Assembly (NCBI RefSeq): GCF_002127325.2
Contig: NC_035449.2
Span: 143,150,414-143,214,413, forward strand
Origin: Helianthus annuus
Taxonomy: Eukaryota; Streptophyta; Magnoliopsida; Asterales; Asteraceae
DNA: 64,000 nucleotides
Direction: 5' to 3'
Every line of letters begins with the position of its first letter. The first letter of the stretch is position 1. A program made the translations under genes and the position numbers. Under the pieces are notes generated by a model that had not been told where the DNA came from, made no database searches, and saw only the letters and a list, made by a program, of their open reading frames with translations. Shown here piece by piece: positions 45,284 to 57,432 of this stretch.

Positions 45284-48200
45284 TTACTGGAATAGATGAG
45301 GATATTTCCGCTTCATTTCTGATTCCAGCTCCCAAGTGTATTCTGGCCCTCTCTTTGAATTCCACTTGACTTTGACCAATACCAGTCTTTTATGCTTGAG
45401 GAATTTGACTTTTCGATCTTCGATCGCTAATGGTTTCTCTACGAATTTCAACTTTTCATTTACCTCTATATCTTGAAGAGGTACTACCAGGGATTTATCT
45501 GCTAAACATTTCTTGAGATTGGATACATGAAATACATCATGTACTCCAGCCAATTCTTCTGGTAGTTGTAAACGATAAGCTACTGGTCCTATTCGTTGAA
45601 TCACAGGGAATGGCCCAACGTATCTTGGACTCAGTTTTCCTTTCTTACCGAATCGTACTATACCTTTCCAAGGAGAAACTTTTAAAAGTACTTTGTCTCC
45701 GACTTGAAATTCTAAAGGTTTGCGACGATTATCTGCATAACTCTTCTGACGATCTCGAGCCGTTTTCAGTCTTTCCTTGATCTGGGTTATCTTGTCAGTA
45801 GTTTCTTGTACTATTTCAGGACCTGATAATTGACTTTCTCCGATTTCTGCCCAGCATACTGGAGTTCTGCATTTGCGTCCGTACAGTGCTTCGAATGGTG
45901 CAGCTTCGATGCTTGAATGATAACTATTGTTATAGGAGAATTCTATTAATGGCAAATGGCTATCCCAATTACCACCAAAGTCAATTACACATGCGCGGAG
46001 CATGTCTTCTAACGTTTGGATTGTCCTTTCACTCTGTCCGTCTGTTTGTGGATGATATGCAGTACTTAGATTTAGTCGAGTTCCCATTGCTTTCTGAAAA
46101 CTTTTCCAGAAATGAGAAGTAAATCGACTATCTCTATCCGATACGATGGAGAGTGGGACTCCATGCAGGGATACTACTTCGTCCACGTACAGTTGTGCTA
46201 ACCTTTCCATGCTAAAGGTTTCTTTCATTGGTAAGAAATGCGCTGATTTGGTTAATCGGTCTACAGTTACCCAAATTGCATCATTACCTCTTTTGGTTTT
46301 GGGTAACTTAGTAACAAAATCCATTGTTATGAGTTCCCATTTCCATACAGGCATTTCTAATTGTTGAAGTAATCCTGAAGGTTTCTGGTGTTCGGCTTTG
46401 ACTTGTGAACAAGTTAAACACTTAGATACGTATTCGGCTATATCCTTTTTCATTCCTATCCACCAGAAATTGTTTCTTAAATCTTGGTACATCTTATTAT
46501 TTCCTGGGTGTATGGTATACCTAGATTTATGTGCTTCTTCTAAAATCTTATTTCTTAACTCTCCTTGCTTAGGTACCCAAATTCGTTTCTTATGGAATCT
46601 CCAAATTCCATCTTTTCCTTGTTCTAATTCTTTTAGGTAACCTTTCATTCCTTCAGCATCATCCTTGATTGCTGTTTCCTGAACTTCCTTGATTTGTGCC
46701 ATTAAATCTACTTGTAGATTCAACCTCAGAGCACGGACTCGTTTCTGTTTCTCATGATACTTACGACTTAAGGCATCGGCAACTACATTTGCCTTTCCTT
46801 CGTGATATTGAATATCACAGTCGTAATCGCTCAGCATCTCCATCCATCTTCTTTGCCTCATGTTTAATTCTTTTTGCCCAAATATATATTTTAAACTTTT
46901 ATGATCTGTATAGATAGTAAATTTACTTCCGTACAGATAATGTCTCCAGATCTTAAGGGCAAAAATTATGGCTCCTAATTCTAGATCATGAGTCATATAA
47001 TTCTCTTCGTGCTTTTTCAATTGTCTAGAAGCATACGCAATTACCTTCTTGCGTTGCATCAACACACATCCATAGCCTAATTTTGAAGCATCACAATATA
47101 CTTCAAAGTCTTCTGTTCCTTCGGGTAACGCTAAGATTGGTGTATTTGTCAACCTATGCTTTAAAATCTTAAAAGCTTCTTCTTGTCTATGTCCCCATTC
47201 AAACTTAGCAGCTTTACAGGTTAACTTGGTTAAAGGGACGGTTATCTTAGAAAAATCTTTGATAAATCGTCTATAGTATCCAGCTAAGCCTAGAAAACTT
47301 CTTATCTCCATTGCTGTTTGTGGAACTTTCCATTTCGTAATTGCTTCTATCTTAGCAGGATCTACATGGATACCTTCGTGATTTACCACATGTCCTAAGA
47401 ATTGTACTTCTTGCAGCCAAAATTCACATTTCGAAAATTTGGCATAAAGCCTTTCTTTTCTTAACAAGGTTAAGAGAACGTGTAAATGCTCACAATGTTC
47501 TTTTTGGCTTTTGGAGTAAATAAGTATATCGTCGATGAAAACGATTACAAATTTATCCAAGTATGGTTTGCAGATCTGATTCATCATGTCCATGAATGCT
47601 GCTGGGGCATTTGTTAACCCAAAGGGCATGACTGTAAACTCATAATGGCCATACCTAGTTCTGAAAGCAGTTTTAGGTATGTCTTCTTCTTGTACTTTCA
47701 ACTGATGGTATCCGGATCTTAAATCTATCTTAGAGAAATACCTAGCTCCTTGAAGTTGATCAAAAAGATCATCAATCCTAGGTAATGGGTATCGATTCTT
47801 AATCGTAACCTTATTCAATTCCCTATAATCGATACACATTCTCATAGATCCATCTTTCTTTTTCACAAACAACACTGGTGCACCCCAAGGGGATGAACTA
47901 GGTTGTATGAATCCTTTGCTTAATAATTCTTCTAATTGCTTTTTCAATTCTAACATTTCGGTAGGTGCTAATCTATATGGTGCTTTAGCTATTGGTGCAG
48001 TACCTGGAATTAAATGAATTCTAAACTCTACTTCTCTATTAGGTGGTAATCCAGGTAATTCTTCTGGAAAAACGTCTGGGTATTCTGACACTACTGGGAT
48101 GTCCTGAAGTTCCTTATCTTTAGTGTTAATGATTACTGAAATCATGTACACCATTTCCTGCTTTCTCGAATAACTAGCCAATTTCATTACTGAGATGAAT

Positions 48201-49258
48201 TTTAGTGGCTTTCGAGGTCTATCTCCAGTAATTAAAATTACTTCTCCGGAAGGTGTTTGAATTTCTACAGCATTTTTATCACATAGGATTCGAGCATGGT
48301 TGGCTATTAACCAATCCATTCCTAACACTACATCGAATCCGGCTAAATTCATTGGTAACAGATTTGCAGAAAACTTATGGCCTAATAGTTCTATTTTTCC
48401 TTCTTGCCAGACTTTATCTATTTTCACAGAATTTCCTTCTGCGGTTTCGACTGTGAAGATTTGACTAAGAGTGGTTAAAGGTAACTTAAGATCTTGACAA
48501 AATGAAGTATTGATAAAACTTTGGTTCGCACCAGAGTCAAATAATACTTTTGCAAATATGTCGTGAACTAAGAACGTACCAGCTATCACATCTGGAATGA
48601 GTTCGGCCTCTTGAGTGGTTAGCTGGAATGCACGCGCATTTTTCTTAGTTGTTCCTTCAGCTGGTTTGGCTTGGTTGGCTACAGGTTTAGCTAATTTAGG
48701 ACATTCAAATTGAAAATGTCCCCTTTCTCTGCAATTATAACAAATTCTTGTTTTCTTCCTGCAGTCTTCTTCCCGATGTCCTTTTGTCTTGCAAAAATTG
48801 CAAACCATATTGCATTGTCCATAATGCTTCTTTTTGCAAATTTTGCAGAAGGGAGATGATGAGGATTGCCCGGTTCCTCTTTTCTTAGTATTACCCACAT
48901 GAAATCCTTGGGTAATCTTTTGAACTAATTCCTTCTTGCGATCTTCCTCTCTTGTGCGTACCAATTCATATGTTAGGGTATTAGCTAATTCTACAGCATC
49001 GTCAATAGTACGAGGTCTCGCAGCTTTAACGATGTTTCGGATTTCACTAATTAGCCCCCAGATGTAACGAGAAATAAGTACCGGTTCTGGCGAAGCCAGT
49101 GTTGGCACTACCCTTGCGTATTCAAAGAATGTCGAAGTATAGCCCCGACAATCTACCCCTATCATGCGGTGACTAAGGAATTTGTTTGCCATTTGGTCTT
49201 TTTCATATTCGGGACAGAATTTTCTTTCTACAAGATTCTTAAATTCTTCCCAACTCAT
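45284..49258 (-). CDS. pol: Ty3-C gag C-terminus and complete pol polyprotein (1324 aa)
   Basis: An uninterrupted frame, numbered from Met at 49258. Two CCHC knuckles near residues 152 and 175 ([28 protein letters not shown]). Aspartic protease with [12 protein letters not shown] near 241. RT with [20 protein letters not shown] and catalytic FIDDIL near 575. RNase H with [14 protein letters not shown] near 721, then YTDHKSLKY. Integrase with the H2C2 finger ending in CLTCSQ near 948 and catalytic Asp near 979, Asp near 1039 and Glu near 1075. A GPF-type motif follows ([18 protein letters not shown]), then a chromodomain-like tail with [15 protein letters not shown]. All expected catalytic residues are present. 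PR-IN order is that of Ty3, closest in style to the Tekay/Del group. The Met is simply the first after the stop that divides it from the gag N-terminus. Confidence 0.95.
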   Translation of the reverse strand: MSWEEFKNLVERKFCPEYEKDQMANKFLSHRMIGVDCRGYTSTFFEYARVVPTLASPEPVLISRYIWGLISEIRNIVKAARPRTIDDAVELANTLTYELVRTREEDRKKELVQKITQGFHVGNTKKRGTGQSSSSPFCKICKKKHYGQCNMVCNFCKTKGHREEDCRKKTRICYNCRERGHFQFECPKLAKPVANQAKPAEGTTKKNARAFQLTTQEAELIPDVIAGTFLVHDIFAKVLFDSGANQSFINTSFCQDLKLPLTTLSQIFTVETAEGNSVKIDKVWQEGKIELLGHKFSANLLPMNLAGFDVVLGMDWLIANHARILCDKNAVEIQTPSGEVILITGDRPRKPLKFISVMKLASYSRKQEMVYMISVIINTKDKELQDIPVVSEYPDVFPEELPGLPPNREVEFRIHLIPGTAPIAKAPYRLAPTEMLELKKQLEELLSKGFIQPSSSPWGAPVLFVKKKDGSMRMCIDYRELNKVTIKNRYPLPRIDDLFDQLQGARYFSKIDLRSGYHQLKVQEEDIPKTAFRTRYGHYEFTVMPFGLTNAPAAFMDMMNQICKPYLDKFVIVFIDDILIYSKSQKEHCEHLHVLLTLLRKERLYAKFSKCEFWLQEVQFLGHVVNHEGIHVDPAKIEAITKWKVPQTAMEIRSFLGLAGYYRRFIKDFSKITVPLTKLTCKAAKFEWGHRQEEAFKILKHRLTNTPILALPEGTEDFEVYCDASKLGYGCVLMQRKKVIAYASRQLKKHEENYMTHDLELGAIIFALKIWRHYLYGSKFTIYTDHKSLKYIFGQKELNMRQRRWMEMLSDYDCDIQYHEGKANVVADALSRKYHEKQKRVRALRLNLQVDLMAQIKEVQETAIKDDAEGMKGYLKELEQGKDGIWRFHKKRIWVPKQGELRNKILEEAHKSRYTIHPGNNKMYQDLRNNFWWIGMKKDIAEYVSKCLTCSQVKAEHQKPSGLLQQLEMPVWKWELITMDFVTKLPKTKRGNDAIWVTVDRLTKSAHFLPMKETFSMERLAQLYVDEVVSLHGVPLSIVSDRDSRFTSHFWKSFQKAMGTRLNLSTAYHPQTDGQSERTIQTLEDMLRACVIDFGGNWDSHLPLIEFSYNNSYHSSIEAAPFEALYGRKCRTPVCWAEIGESQLSGPEIVQETTDKITQIKERLKTARDRQKSYADNRRKPLEFQVGDKVLLKVSPWKGIVRFGKKGKLSPRYVGPFPVIQRIGPVAYRLQLPEELAGVHDVFHVSNLKKCLADKSLVVPLQDIEVNEKLKFVEKPLAIEDRKVKFLKHKRLVLVKVKWNSKRGPEYTWELESEMKRKYPHLFQ

Positions 49259-49303
49259 GGCATAGGCTATCCTTCTTCCTTTTGCCTGGAGGACCGTATT
49301 CCA

Positions 49304-49774
49304 CTATTCTAGTGCTCCTTCTTTGAACAGATTTGATGCATACATCACCTGATCCTCTTCAGCACATTTGCTTATTGCGATTACTGCTTCGGTTTTCTCT
49401 AACCAACGCAGTGTTGCAGTTGCCCATTCGTTACCTGCAAATTCAGCGGGTTTGCAGGCAAGAAACTCTTTGTAAGTGCAACCAGGCGTTGCAGCTTTTA
49501 TTCTTTTAGGGAGTGGGGCCTGTTGCGGGTCATGATTGTCATGATTGCCGCCTCCATTTATGCTGTTACTACCGTTATCTTCCGGAGTACGTTTACTAGA
49601 AATTAATTGTTGTGGTTCGGCAGGTTTTTGAACAGCAGCCACAATTTCTGGAATAGCATGAGCTATCCCTTGGGCGATAAAGTGCTCGATATCTTGTCGA
49701 GTTATATATTGATCTTCTTGTTCTTGCTCAGATTGATTTACTTCATTAATTGGTTCATTGTTAGCATTTTCCAT
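49304..49774 (-). pseudogene. gag: Ty3-C gag N-terminal part, ended by an in-frame stop
   Basis: 156 aa starting MENANNEPINEVNQSEQEQE. It contains CTYKEFLACKPAEFAG and WLEKTEAVIAISKCAEEDQV, the start of the retrotransposon gag domain. The TAG at 49304-49306 is in frame with the long pol frame that follows (516 bases between the two starts, a multiple of three), so gag-pol is one frame with a single nonsense codon inside the capsid domain. The element would depend on readthrough or on proteins from a relative. Confidence 0.9.
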
Positions 49775-50028
49775 CTGCTAATTGGTAGAAATTATTAGTG
49801 TCTAACTTATTAATAATAAAATTCACACAGATGAACACATAAATTATCACACCATACAAGCATAACCAAAATTGTCGATTTCTCGACTTTCACTTTGTTA
49901 TGGTATATTGTATATGCATCCGTACACACCGTATCTTACAGAGTTTTATTGCCCATTTTACAAAGTTTTTAGGTTACTATTTATATATAATAAGGTTTCC
50001 TGGCTTTTTCATGGGTTGACTGACGGTT
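49775..50028. other. Spacer between gag and ORF B in Ty3-C
   Basis: AT-rich, no ORF. Confidence 0.5.
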
Positions 50029-50778
50029 CTAGTAACGATGTTCTCTCTCATCGTACTTCCAAGTCAGATGCTCTCCCATTTCCCTGATCCTATTACCCGT
50101 ACCTATCAGTTCTTCGCCGAACTGACGGAGTTCAGCTAGGTTTTCATTACTCACGGGTGGATTGGGGATTGGTTCGGGATCGAATTGAGGAAGGAAACTA
50201 TAAGGACTATTGACTATATTTTGGAATTGCCAGTCGTTTGTCCACCATTCCTCCAGTTCACCTAGTGGTAGGGTATGGATTAAAGGTTCGGGAATAGCCG
50301 ATGCTACGTTTAAAGGAAATTGGACTGTAGCCGGGTAAGGATACAAATTAGTACGGATTGGGCTTATGACCTCACAGTTTCCTAATAGACGGTCTATTTC
50401 ATCTTGAAACGTGATTTCTTCTGGCTGTTTAGAACTTTCGCCAATCTCTATTCCCTTTTGCTTAAGATCTATTCCTATTTCCTTTTCGGGTGGTTTCGAA
50501 CTTTCTCTAGTTTCTAGTTCCTTTCCCTTGCTCACGCTCACAAGATTTTCTATTTTAGGGAGTCTCCTAGTGGCTGGTTTCCTACGGCGTACTTTCCTCC
50601 ACCCTACATATCTTCTCTTCTTTTTAGGTTTGGCTTTTTCCAGCGGTGGAGCTTGGAATTCCACGGGTTCTTCTATGTCAGCAATGTAACCAGTAAAGTC
50701 GTGAGAGACTTCGATAGGCACTGGATATAAGTTGAGATTCTGAAAAGCTTCCGACATCTCATTCATGCTGCATAGCAT
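50029..50778 (-). CDS. Ty3-C accessory ORF B (249 aa), function unknown
   Basis: An intact frame between PBS and gag, starting MLCSMNEMSEAFQNLN. Near residues 48-68 it is strongly basic (KPKKKRRYVGWRKVRRRKP), like a nuclear-localisation or nucleic-acid-binding patch. A Lys/Glu/Ser-rich middle follows, then a Trp/Pro-rich part (LEEWWTNDWQFQNIVNSPYS), and a C-terminal amphipathic segment (NLAELRQFGEELIGTGNRI) predicted as helix. It has no Cys/His finger, capsid, protease or RT motif and I do not recognise a family. It is free of stops although gag next to it has one. The short terminal helix recalls the end of the Ty3-B proline-rich ORF, but no real alignment was done. Confidence 0.75.
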   Translation of the reverse strand: MLCSMNEMSEAFQNLNLYPVPIEVSHDFTGYIADIEEPVEFQAPPLEKAKPKKKRRYVGWRKVRRRKPATRRLPKIENLVSVSKGKELETRESSKPPEKEIGIDLKQKGIEIGESSKQPEEITFQDEIDRLLGNCEVISPIRTNLYPYPATVQFPLNVASAIPEPLIHTLPLGELEEWWTNDWQFQNIVNSPYSFLPQFDPEPIPNPPVSNENLAELRQFGEELIGTGNRIREMGEHLTWKYDEREHRY

Positions 50779-50932
50779 ATATGCAAAAATGCAATGTTAA
50801 AACTTTGGAACAAAGTTTAACAAACAAACACTGAAGTTTTATTGCATATTACTTTGTACAGAAGAAAACACACTAGGATTTATTTATTTACTGGATAGTG
50901 ATTTTTCTTACTAGCCCCAACTTATTAGATAT

Positions 50933-51238
50933 TTAGAGATTTGCATTTTCTGCTACAGTAGCTAGCATATAAAGATTTGCCCATTTCCCTTCTAATTTAT
51001 CTTCCCAGGGTGCACTATGACCCAATTCTTGGACTTCTGGGTTAAACCTAACTTTCTTGGTTCGGGGTTTCTTGTTCTCCTGACTCTTTTTAAGTATCGA
51101 ATCCCTTTTCTCTGGGGAAAGAGGATTCTCATAGTTTGCCTTTCGGACACAGATTCCTTCTTCTAAGTTAACTGAGTTTTTAGAAGAAGATGCAACATCT
51201 AGTTTGTGGTAGATAGCAGACAGCTTTTGTTTACCCAT
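50933..51238 (-). CDS. Ty3-C accessory ORF A (101 aa), function unknown
   Basis: The first ORF after the PBS, starting MGKQKLSAIYHKLDV at 51238. It is Lys-rich, with KKPRTKKVRFNPEVQELG in the middle (an arrangement resembling RVxF-type docking motifs, KVRF) and a hydrophobic C-terminus ending MLATVAENANL. No known domain is recognised. It lies about 140 bp after the PBS and 155 bp before ORF B. It could be a separate protein or the first exon of a spliced ORF A/B product; the sequence alone does not decide. Confidence 0.6.
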   Translation of the reverse strand: MGKQKLSAIYHKLDVASSSKNSVNLEEGICVRKANYENPLSPEKRDSILKKSQENKKPRTKKVRFNPEVQELGHSAPWEDKLEGKWANLYMLATVAENANL

Positions 51239-51380
51239 ACTGTAACTAACAAATAGTCAGTTAATAACACAAATAATCACAGAATAACAACTAGTAGAAT
51301 TAAGTATTTTGTCAAATACTTAATTTAGTATTAGGCTTAATCAGAGGCTCGATCAGTGGCTCAATAGTTATTAATTCTTA

Positions 51381-51392
51381 GCTCTGATACCA
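51381..51392 (-). other. Ty3-C primer-binding site
   Basis: The minus strand reads TGGTATCAGAGC, seven bases from the 5' LTR end; initiator Met-tRNA type. Confidence 0.9.
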
Positions 51393-51399
51393 CCTTCAC

Positions 51400-52937
51400 T
51401 GTCACGGCTCCCCGACCCACCCCGGACGGAGCCGGGGGCCGCGAGGCAGTTCCCGTGGTATCCGTGGTATTTAATTTATGCGACAGCGGAAGTCTTTTTA
51501 TTTACAGGATCTTTTCACCGGAAAATACTCGTTTAATATATTACACAAAGTTTAAGGGATAAATCCCATAATTTACAATAAGTTGATTTCACACAGAAAT
51601 CTTTATTTTCCAAAACATGTTTTATTGGTTTATTCACACTGAGCCACTTCTCTGAGCTTGTAGTGCTTTACTGCACTTTTCCTGGATCACACAGATCACC
51701 TGAAACATGTTTGAAAAAGGTTTTGTCAGCGGGGAAATACTGAGTGAATCATTCAGTTTTCTAAAACGACCCGTTAGTTATAAATTCACAGTATTAAGAG
51801 CGATTACAATGTTTCTATCAACCAATTATCAAGAATGGGTATTTGTCAGTTGCCCGGATCTGTGACTGTGGTCATACCACTATTGGGTCCCGTCGCCCCA
51901 ATAGTGACGGTTCACTCACATAGAGTGATACTCACTCACCTAGAGTGATAAACATAGTAATGTGCACAATACCCACATACCAGCTGTTATTTGGTGATTA
52001 TAAAGACTTAATCCCTGTAATTATAACCTTGAAAATAATTTGAGGTATTGTAATACTTACTCACAAACTGTGAGAAAACAATTTAAAAATTAGAATGACT
52101 CACATTGCAGATTAACGAGCAAATAGATAATGCCTACTGATTATCCTTGCTTACACCTAGTTTAACATAATGCACACACAGACAGGTTAGTAACTAATAC
52201 AACAGTTACGTCAATTCACGAGATTAAACCCTCACAACGATTAATCAGTGCAATACTCGATAATTCAGTCGGATTCACAACGAATAACAGAGCATAGTCC
52301 GAATTCGAACAACACTCTAATATTCAAGTCGAAATCACGACGAATAATCAAAGTACAAGCTCAATTGAGCAGCACCCGGACTATCGTTGGATAGTTATAA
52401 TCGATCGGACGTTGAATCGTAATAGCGATCGAGTTATTACCCTGATTGCGGCAGCGTTTCGTGATCGTGTGTGTTTGATTGTGATATAACAGTGAGATCT
52501 CGACGTATACAGAAGCTGTGAACGTCGTTTTAACACCACAGTTCAAGTGCCAAGGTCGGCTATTTATAGCTGGAATTTCGACACGCTTACGGACCATATG
52601 ACCCAACCCTTACGGTCCGTAAAGGGACCGGTTTGCTTACGGTCCGTAAGGACCAACCCTTACGGTCCGTAAAGGTGCAACCTATTTTTCCTAGCCTAGC
52701 TGAGTTCGGTTGTAGCTTAGGTGATTCAATAATTTCAACCATTCAGCTTTTAGCAACGGCTTAAACTAGATAATTATCAATTAGGGTTTGCCCCCCTCGA
52801 GTTTTAGGGGCCCTGATCCTGATTCCGATTATTCCGGAAATTTCAGGGTTTATGCCAAATTACTTGGGTGTCTTAATTAGGGTTTTCTTATTGGATAATT
52901 ATTATCCTAATTACCGGTTTTATTGACAATTGTTACA
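51400..52937 (-). repeat. Ty3-C 5' LTR
   Basis: 1538 bp with the same ends as 43709-45247. TATA at 52560-52569, word array at 52586-52675. Confidence 0.93.
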
Positions 52938-53597
52938 GGAGGATAGTTACTGGAATTTTATGGGTTGCTCAAATGGAAACCCCCTTGCACGGACATCTGT
53001 GTGCTTCTTCTTTGCCTTGATGGTTCTGGTGGCGGAGGCTGTTCTGGTGTTGGCGGTGGCGGTGGCATGACCACTTGAAAGTGTGGGTCCTCAAAGGGAG
53101 CCCGCTGTGGTGGAGGTGAGTTGTGGTGATGGGGAGTAAGCTCCCAGTTGTAGGTGCTCCACCTTTCGACCCATATGTTGGGGCCTTTGTATGACGATCC
53201 TACAAAAGAAGAACCGTTGGAGATTTCTATGGGATGCGTAGGCCTCCCAGAAGGTGGCATGGCGGGATCTGGATCGTCGTCCACATCCATATCCTAAATA
53301 AGGAGTAGGGTTTTGGAAAGAATGGTGGGAACTAGAATGTTGCAAAGAATGGTGTGAGTGGTGTGAGTCCTGAGGCTCTTCTTCCTGTTGTGGTCCAAAG
53401 GAGTTATGGTTAGAAGGCGAAGAAGTGAGCGAGACGGAACGTCTTGCTGGTTCGAGGTAATTTCTTCAATCCACGTGTGAGTTAGAGATGTAGGTTGCAG
53501 AAGGAGTTCGTCTATGCGAAGGCCCTGCTTCGTGATCATGCCTTCCTCTCATTGGTGCCTTGCCTCGTCCTCCTCTACCTCGAATTCTTGGTGGCAT
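52938..53597 (-). pseudogene. Proline-rich ORF of Ty3-B, N-terminal part
   Basis: Starts MPPRIRGRGGRGKAPMRGRH at 53597, followed by a His/Ser-rich stretch. A stop lies near 53475 and a frameshift near 53290. The 53290-52958 frame continues with MDVDDDPDPAMPPSGRPTHP, a WSTYNWELTPHHH segment and long Pro runs. Ty3-C is inserted at 52938 and the ORF continues at 43703. The Arg/Gly start and acidic-then-Pro-rich course recall RNA-binding, low-complexity proteins; this is inference. It occupies the first ORF position after the PBS at 53761. Confidence 0.65.
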
Positions 53598-53760
53598 GAT
53601 TAGTATGTTGTCCTGTCAAAACAATGAAGCAAGCAAATATATAAACCAATAAGATTAAGATTAATCCTAGGTCGTTTGCCTAGACTCGAAAGTCAAGGAA
53701 TGTGCTACTGTGTCATTGAGATTAAACACAAAAGGCTAGTGTTTAATTCACTCAATGTTG

Positions 53761-53772
53761 GCTCTGATACCA
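53761..53772 (-). other. Ty3-B primer-binding site
   Basis: The minus strand reads TGGTATCAGAGC, three bases from the LTR end; initiator Met-tRNA type. Confidence 0.88.
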
Positions 53773-53775
53773 ACC

Positions 53776-56700
53776 TGTCACACCCTGATATTTCCACATA
53801 TTATCGGTGGGCCCGACGGGGAGTATCGTGACGTAGTTGATATCATCATAGTCAAATATACACAGTTTATAGCACAGCGGAAGTCTTGGTAGAAATTACT
53901 ATTACAAACCGAAAGTGTAAAGTACGAATAAAATAATATACAGACGGTTGTAAGAAAGGATCCACAGGCGGATCTAACATATAATACAAAACATTGTTCA
54001 ACAGACTTAAGGCATTAAGAACTTGTAAGATTCTCTAATTAACGCCCAGGAGCTCCCAGCCAATTACGAGTAGTACCTGTCACTTAGCCTTTTTGAAAAT
54101 ACGTCAGTTTACACTGGTAAATACAATTAACCGACTCTTTTTGAAAACATTTATGAAAATTAATTTAAATGCACAAGGCACAAATTTTCTTTTATAACTT
54201 GGGACAACTATATAATGATAATCTTGTATTAGATTTACATGTTTGTCATACATTTAGGGCCCGGGATAGAAGTAGAGACACGATTAACCGACACACCACT
54301 AATATAAACCCACAAGGAATTATCCCCAATAAGTGGGTATATCTTTTTATATACGAAACTGTCAAGTGTATGCTTACACCCCGTGCTTAAGTTGTGACCA
54401 TTTACAAATGAAACGAGCCGAGGATATCTAGGACACGGTCGCGTTAATCCCCAATGTTTATGTTATCAAGCATAACTGATCAAAACGGGGTTATGTAATT
54501 CATTAACCATTATTTGATTAAATGATTATTATACCCGACCAAGTGGTAATATATTTTTACCATATCCCAAGCCCGTATAAGGGAAAATAAGTTAAAAGTA
54601 TTTACCTGAGCTTAAAAATGTGAGATTTGCCTACTCAGCCGTATAATCTAGTCAAACTAGTGCAAGTAGCTTTTACCGGGGCTCCTAGTCTGGAACTAAG
54701 GTTATATTAACCTATTAGATTATTAACGGGTCTTATTTAAGTTGTAAACTTTGACCGGTTAGTTCAAAGAAGGATTTACGGTACGAAACGCTAGATTAAG
54801 CAATGACCGGATTGGAATGTAATTTAGACCTGAGAAGTATGGAGACTTGTATTATATGGGTAAACTGAATACATTCTGGAATTTGAAGTTTAAATGATAA
54901 GATTTGACCCGTTTCAGCTAATTTATGTAAATTAGTCACATAAACCGCACCGTACGCGTATAAGCATAAACGGGTAACCGGATGAGTCATATACAAGTTC
55001 CATAAGTTATTATGCTTAAAATATGTTATGATATCTGTAGGATACAAGTAAATATGCCCAAAAAGATTTTAAAACCAACTTAGTCTCGTAAGGGTATTTT
55101 GGTCATTTTAAGATTTATAAAAGAGGTTTTAAAATAAACTGATGTTCTAGTCTAAAACATTCTGTAAAAGTATTTATTTTATGATGTTATAATAGTAGGA
55201 TATCATACATTTGTGTGGTTTACCATTTATGCCCAAACTATGCACCGTAGGGGCATTTTGGTCATTTCACATATGTTTTTAAAGACAAAATGTACGTCTG
55301 AGTTCATGGCTTATACCTACAAAAAAAGTATTAAAATTTATTTATAAATTCAGTAAGTAACAAGTCTTAGGTGTTTAATATGGTTTTAAACCATACTATG
55401 CACCTAATTAGTGTAGAAATCGATAATTGACGATATTTGCAAAGTTTATGTGATTCTGAGATTTTAACCAGCCTTGGATGATTAAAATATTTTATTTTAC
55501 ATATTAAATCAGTAGGAAAAGGTTTCGCATGTTAATTATATGTAAACAACATTTTAATAGTAAAAAGGACATTATCGTCAATTATGGAATTTATACAAGA
55601 CGTCAAGGTTATGGTCAGTATCTAATCTGACCCGACATTCCAAAAATTATAAAATGAAATTGTAACTGTAGGTAATGAGCTTGGTGTAAAAATTTAGGTT
55701 TAAACATGATTTGTGCATAAAAACGTAATTTAAATTTTATAAAAGTTAAATTTACGATATCTTGCATAACATCAATTTGAGACTAGAAAATAATATCAAA
55801 TTAATTTAGACATGTTTATATATCAGTAACTAAGTTATTTATATGACCATATATTCAAAAATCTCATTTTTAGACTATAAGGGCATAATAGTCAAAAATA
55901 CGCATAATAACGGAAACAAGCAATAAACTCAGATTACTAAGAGATCATGTAATATAACCTCAGAGGGTTATACTCCTATATAATATGGTCACAAAGGAAC
56001 TTTAATGCATAAAGAAACTAAACTATTTCAGGTCAGAACTGAAAGTCAAAGTAAAAGTCAACTTTTGCGACTTTCGGTTGCGAACCGAGCCTAAACTCAG
56101 AATTGTCGGGTCGAACATGTCTAGACATGTTCTAATATTATTTACCAAGTTATTAAAGTGATAAAACATATTTTATAGCTTCTACATTATCAGATATGAA
56201 TTTATTTAAAAACTAACCCGTTTGACTTTTTATGTTAATTACTTTGACCCAACAATTAACTAAGTAAACGTGGTAATTAGGAGGTGTCCTTTTGAGGGAT
56301 TGTCACCTATCTAATTACGATCACGTAGCCACTTTCGTTTCGAACAATGGTTGGTCCGATAAAGATTAAACTAAAAATCAAAGCGTAGTTATGACAACTT
56401 TGACTTTTGGTCTTTAAACATATAAAAACCAAACTACAGAGGCTAAGAACACTTACACAAGGTCCTAGCACGAAGTTTGAACTGGGGAGGGCTTCCTTCT
56501 TGATTAGGAATCCCAGAGAATGCAAGCAAGAAAGGATTGAAGTGAATTTTTGAAGTGAGCAAGTATGAAGTGAGACTTTGAGGTCCTATTTATAGCAAAA
56601 CAAGATCCTCAAGATCATTCCAGGTGTTAAGGGATGTTCTCAGATGTTCCCAGGTGTCCTAGTGTCAGTAAAAACCATCAACAAGGCCTTGGTTTTGAGA

Positions 56701-57432
56701 AAATAGCATGCAATGGCGGTTTGAAAGCTGCAACATGCAGCTGTCCTGAGTTTTGGACGCTGGCACCTCTCTCGCGGCCCGCATAGGATATAAGGGGGGT
56801 GCCTACGCGCCCCGCGGCGCTCCGTATTTCCGGTTAACAAGTTTCCAGGTTGACAGTTTCAGTCCCTAGTCCTTTATAACTTCAAATAACTTTCATTTTT
56901 AGCACTTTTGACCCCCAAAGTTTGTTTTTAAATATCTTGGGACATATATCTAACATTGTTAAGCTTCCGTACAGTTACGAGATCACCCGAAAGGTACTAG
57001 TTTCTCTCGTTGACGCTTTTAATCCCTTTTTCTTGAAATCTTGCATAACTTTTAAATAACGATATCGAAACCATATATAATTATCATCTAGCATTCTCGG
57101 ATATATAATTGGACATTACGAAGCTCCAGGTTCATTAAAAGGTCAGTCAGAGGTAAGAATTAACATGTTGACACATTTAACCCCTTCGTCTTATAAGTTT
57201 CACTTGTTTTTCACAAGTGGCTTCTCACGCCCAAAAATTTAATCGTTTAAGAATACAAACACCATATAAGGTTGTTTAAAAGCATAGTTTTCACACATTG
57301 ACACTTTTAGTCCTTTCACATACGTCTTTTCTCTGTTTGACAACTTTAGTCCCTCAAAATCAACTTATTACACGTTTAGGGTTTATGACACGTGTCTTCA
57401 CTAAATTGGTCATGATTTTGTGAGGTGTTACA
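53776..57432 (-). repeat. Ty3-B 5' LTR, 3.66 kb
   Basis: Plus-strand ends TGTCACACCCTG and GGTGTTACA. The adjacent PBS proves the orientation. TATA at 56586-56595 on the minus strand; a GC-rich CGCGGCCCGC...GCGCCCCGCGGCGC stretch lies upstream at 56770-56822. The frames inside (for example 54169-54390 and 56307-56525) are not genes. Confidence 0.85.
56586..56595 (-). promoter_or_regulatory. TATA box of the Ty3-B LTR
   Basis: The minus strand reads CTATAAATAG, about 170 bases downstream of the GC-rich words. Confidence 0.5.

Larger units (their letters stand above)
43709..52937 (-). mobile_element. Ty3-C: near-complete Ty3/gypsy chromovirus-like retrotransposon with extra ORFs
   Basis: LTRs at 43709-45247 and 51400-52937 are flanked by a perfect 5-bp duplication GGAGG (43704-43708, 52938-52942). 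PBS and PPT are in the right places for minus-strand transcription. In order on that strand: 5' LTR, PBS, ORF A (101 aa), ORF B (249 aa), gag-pol with protease, RT, RNase H and integrase, PPT, 3' LTR. By eye the LTRs differ at roughly 20 of 1538 positions, so the insertion is young. The only break seen in gag-pol is one in-frame stop. Confidence 0.93.
40164..57432 (-). mobile_element. Ty3-B: long-LTR Ty3/gypsy element, truncated and interrupted by Ty3-C
   Basis: On the minus strand, in order: 3.66 kb LTR (57432-53776), PBS, proline-rich ORF (interrupted by Ty3-C at 43709-52937), a 0.9 kb spacer, then gag, protease and part of RT, ending at the copia-2 border. No 3' LTR is seen. That the proline-rich ORF and the gag-pol belong to one element is inferred from order and strand, because no LTR end or PBS lies between them. 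Confidence 0.65.
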
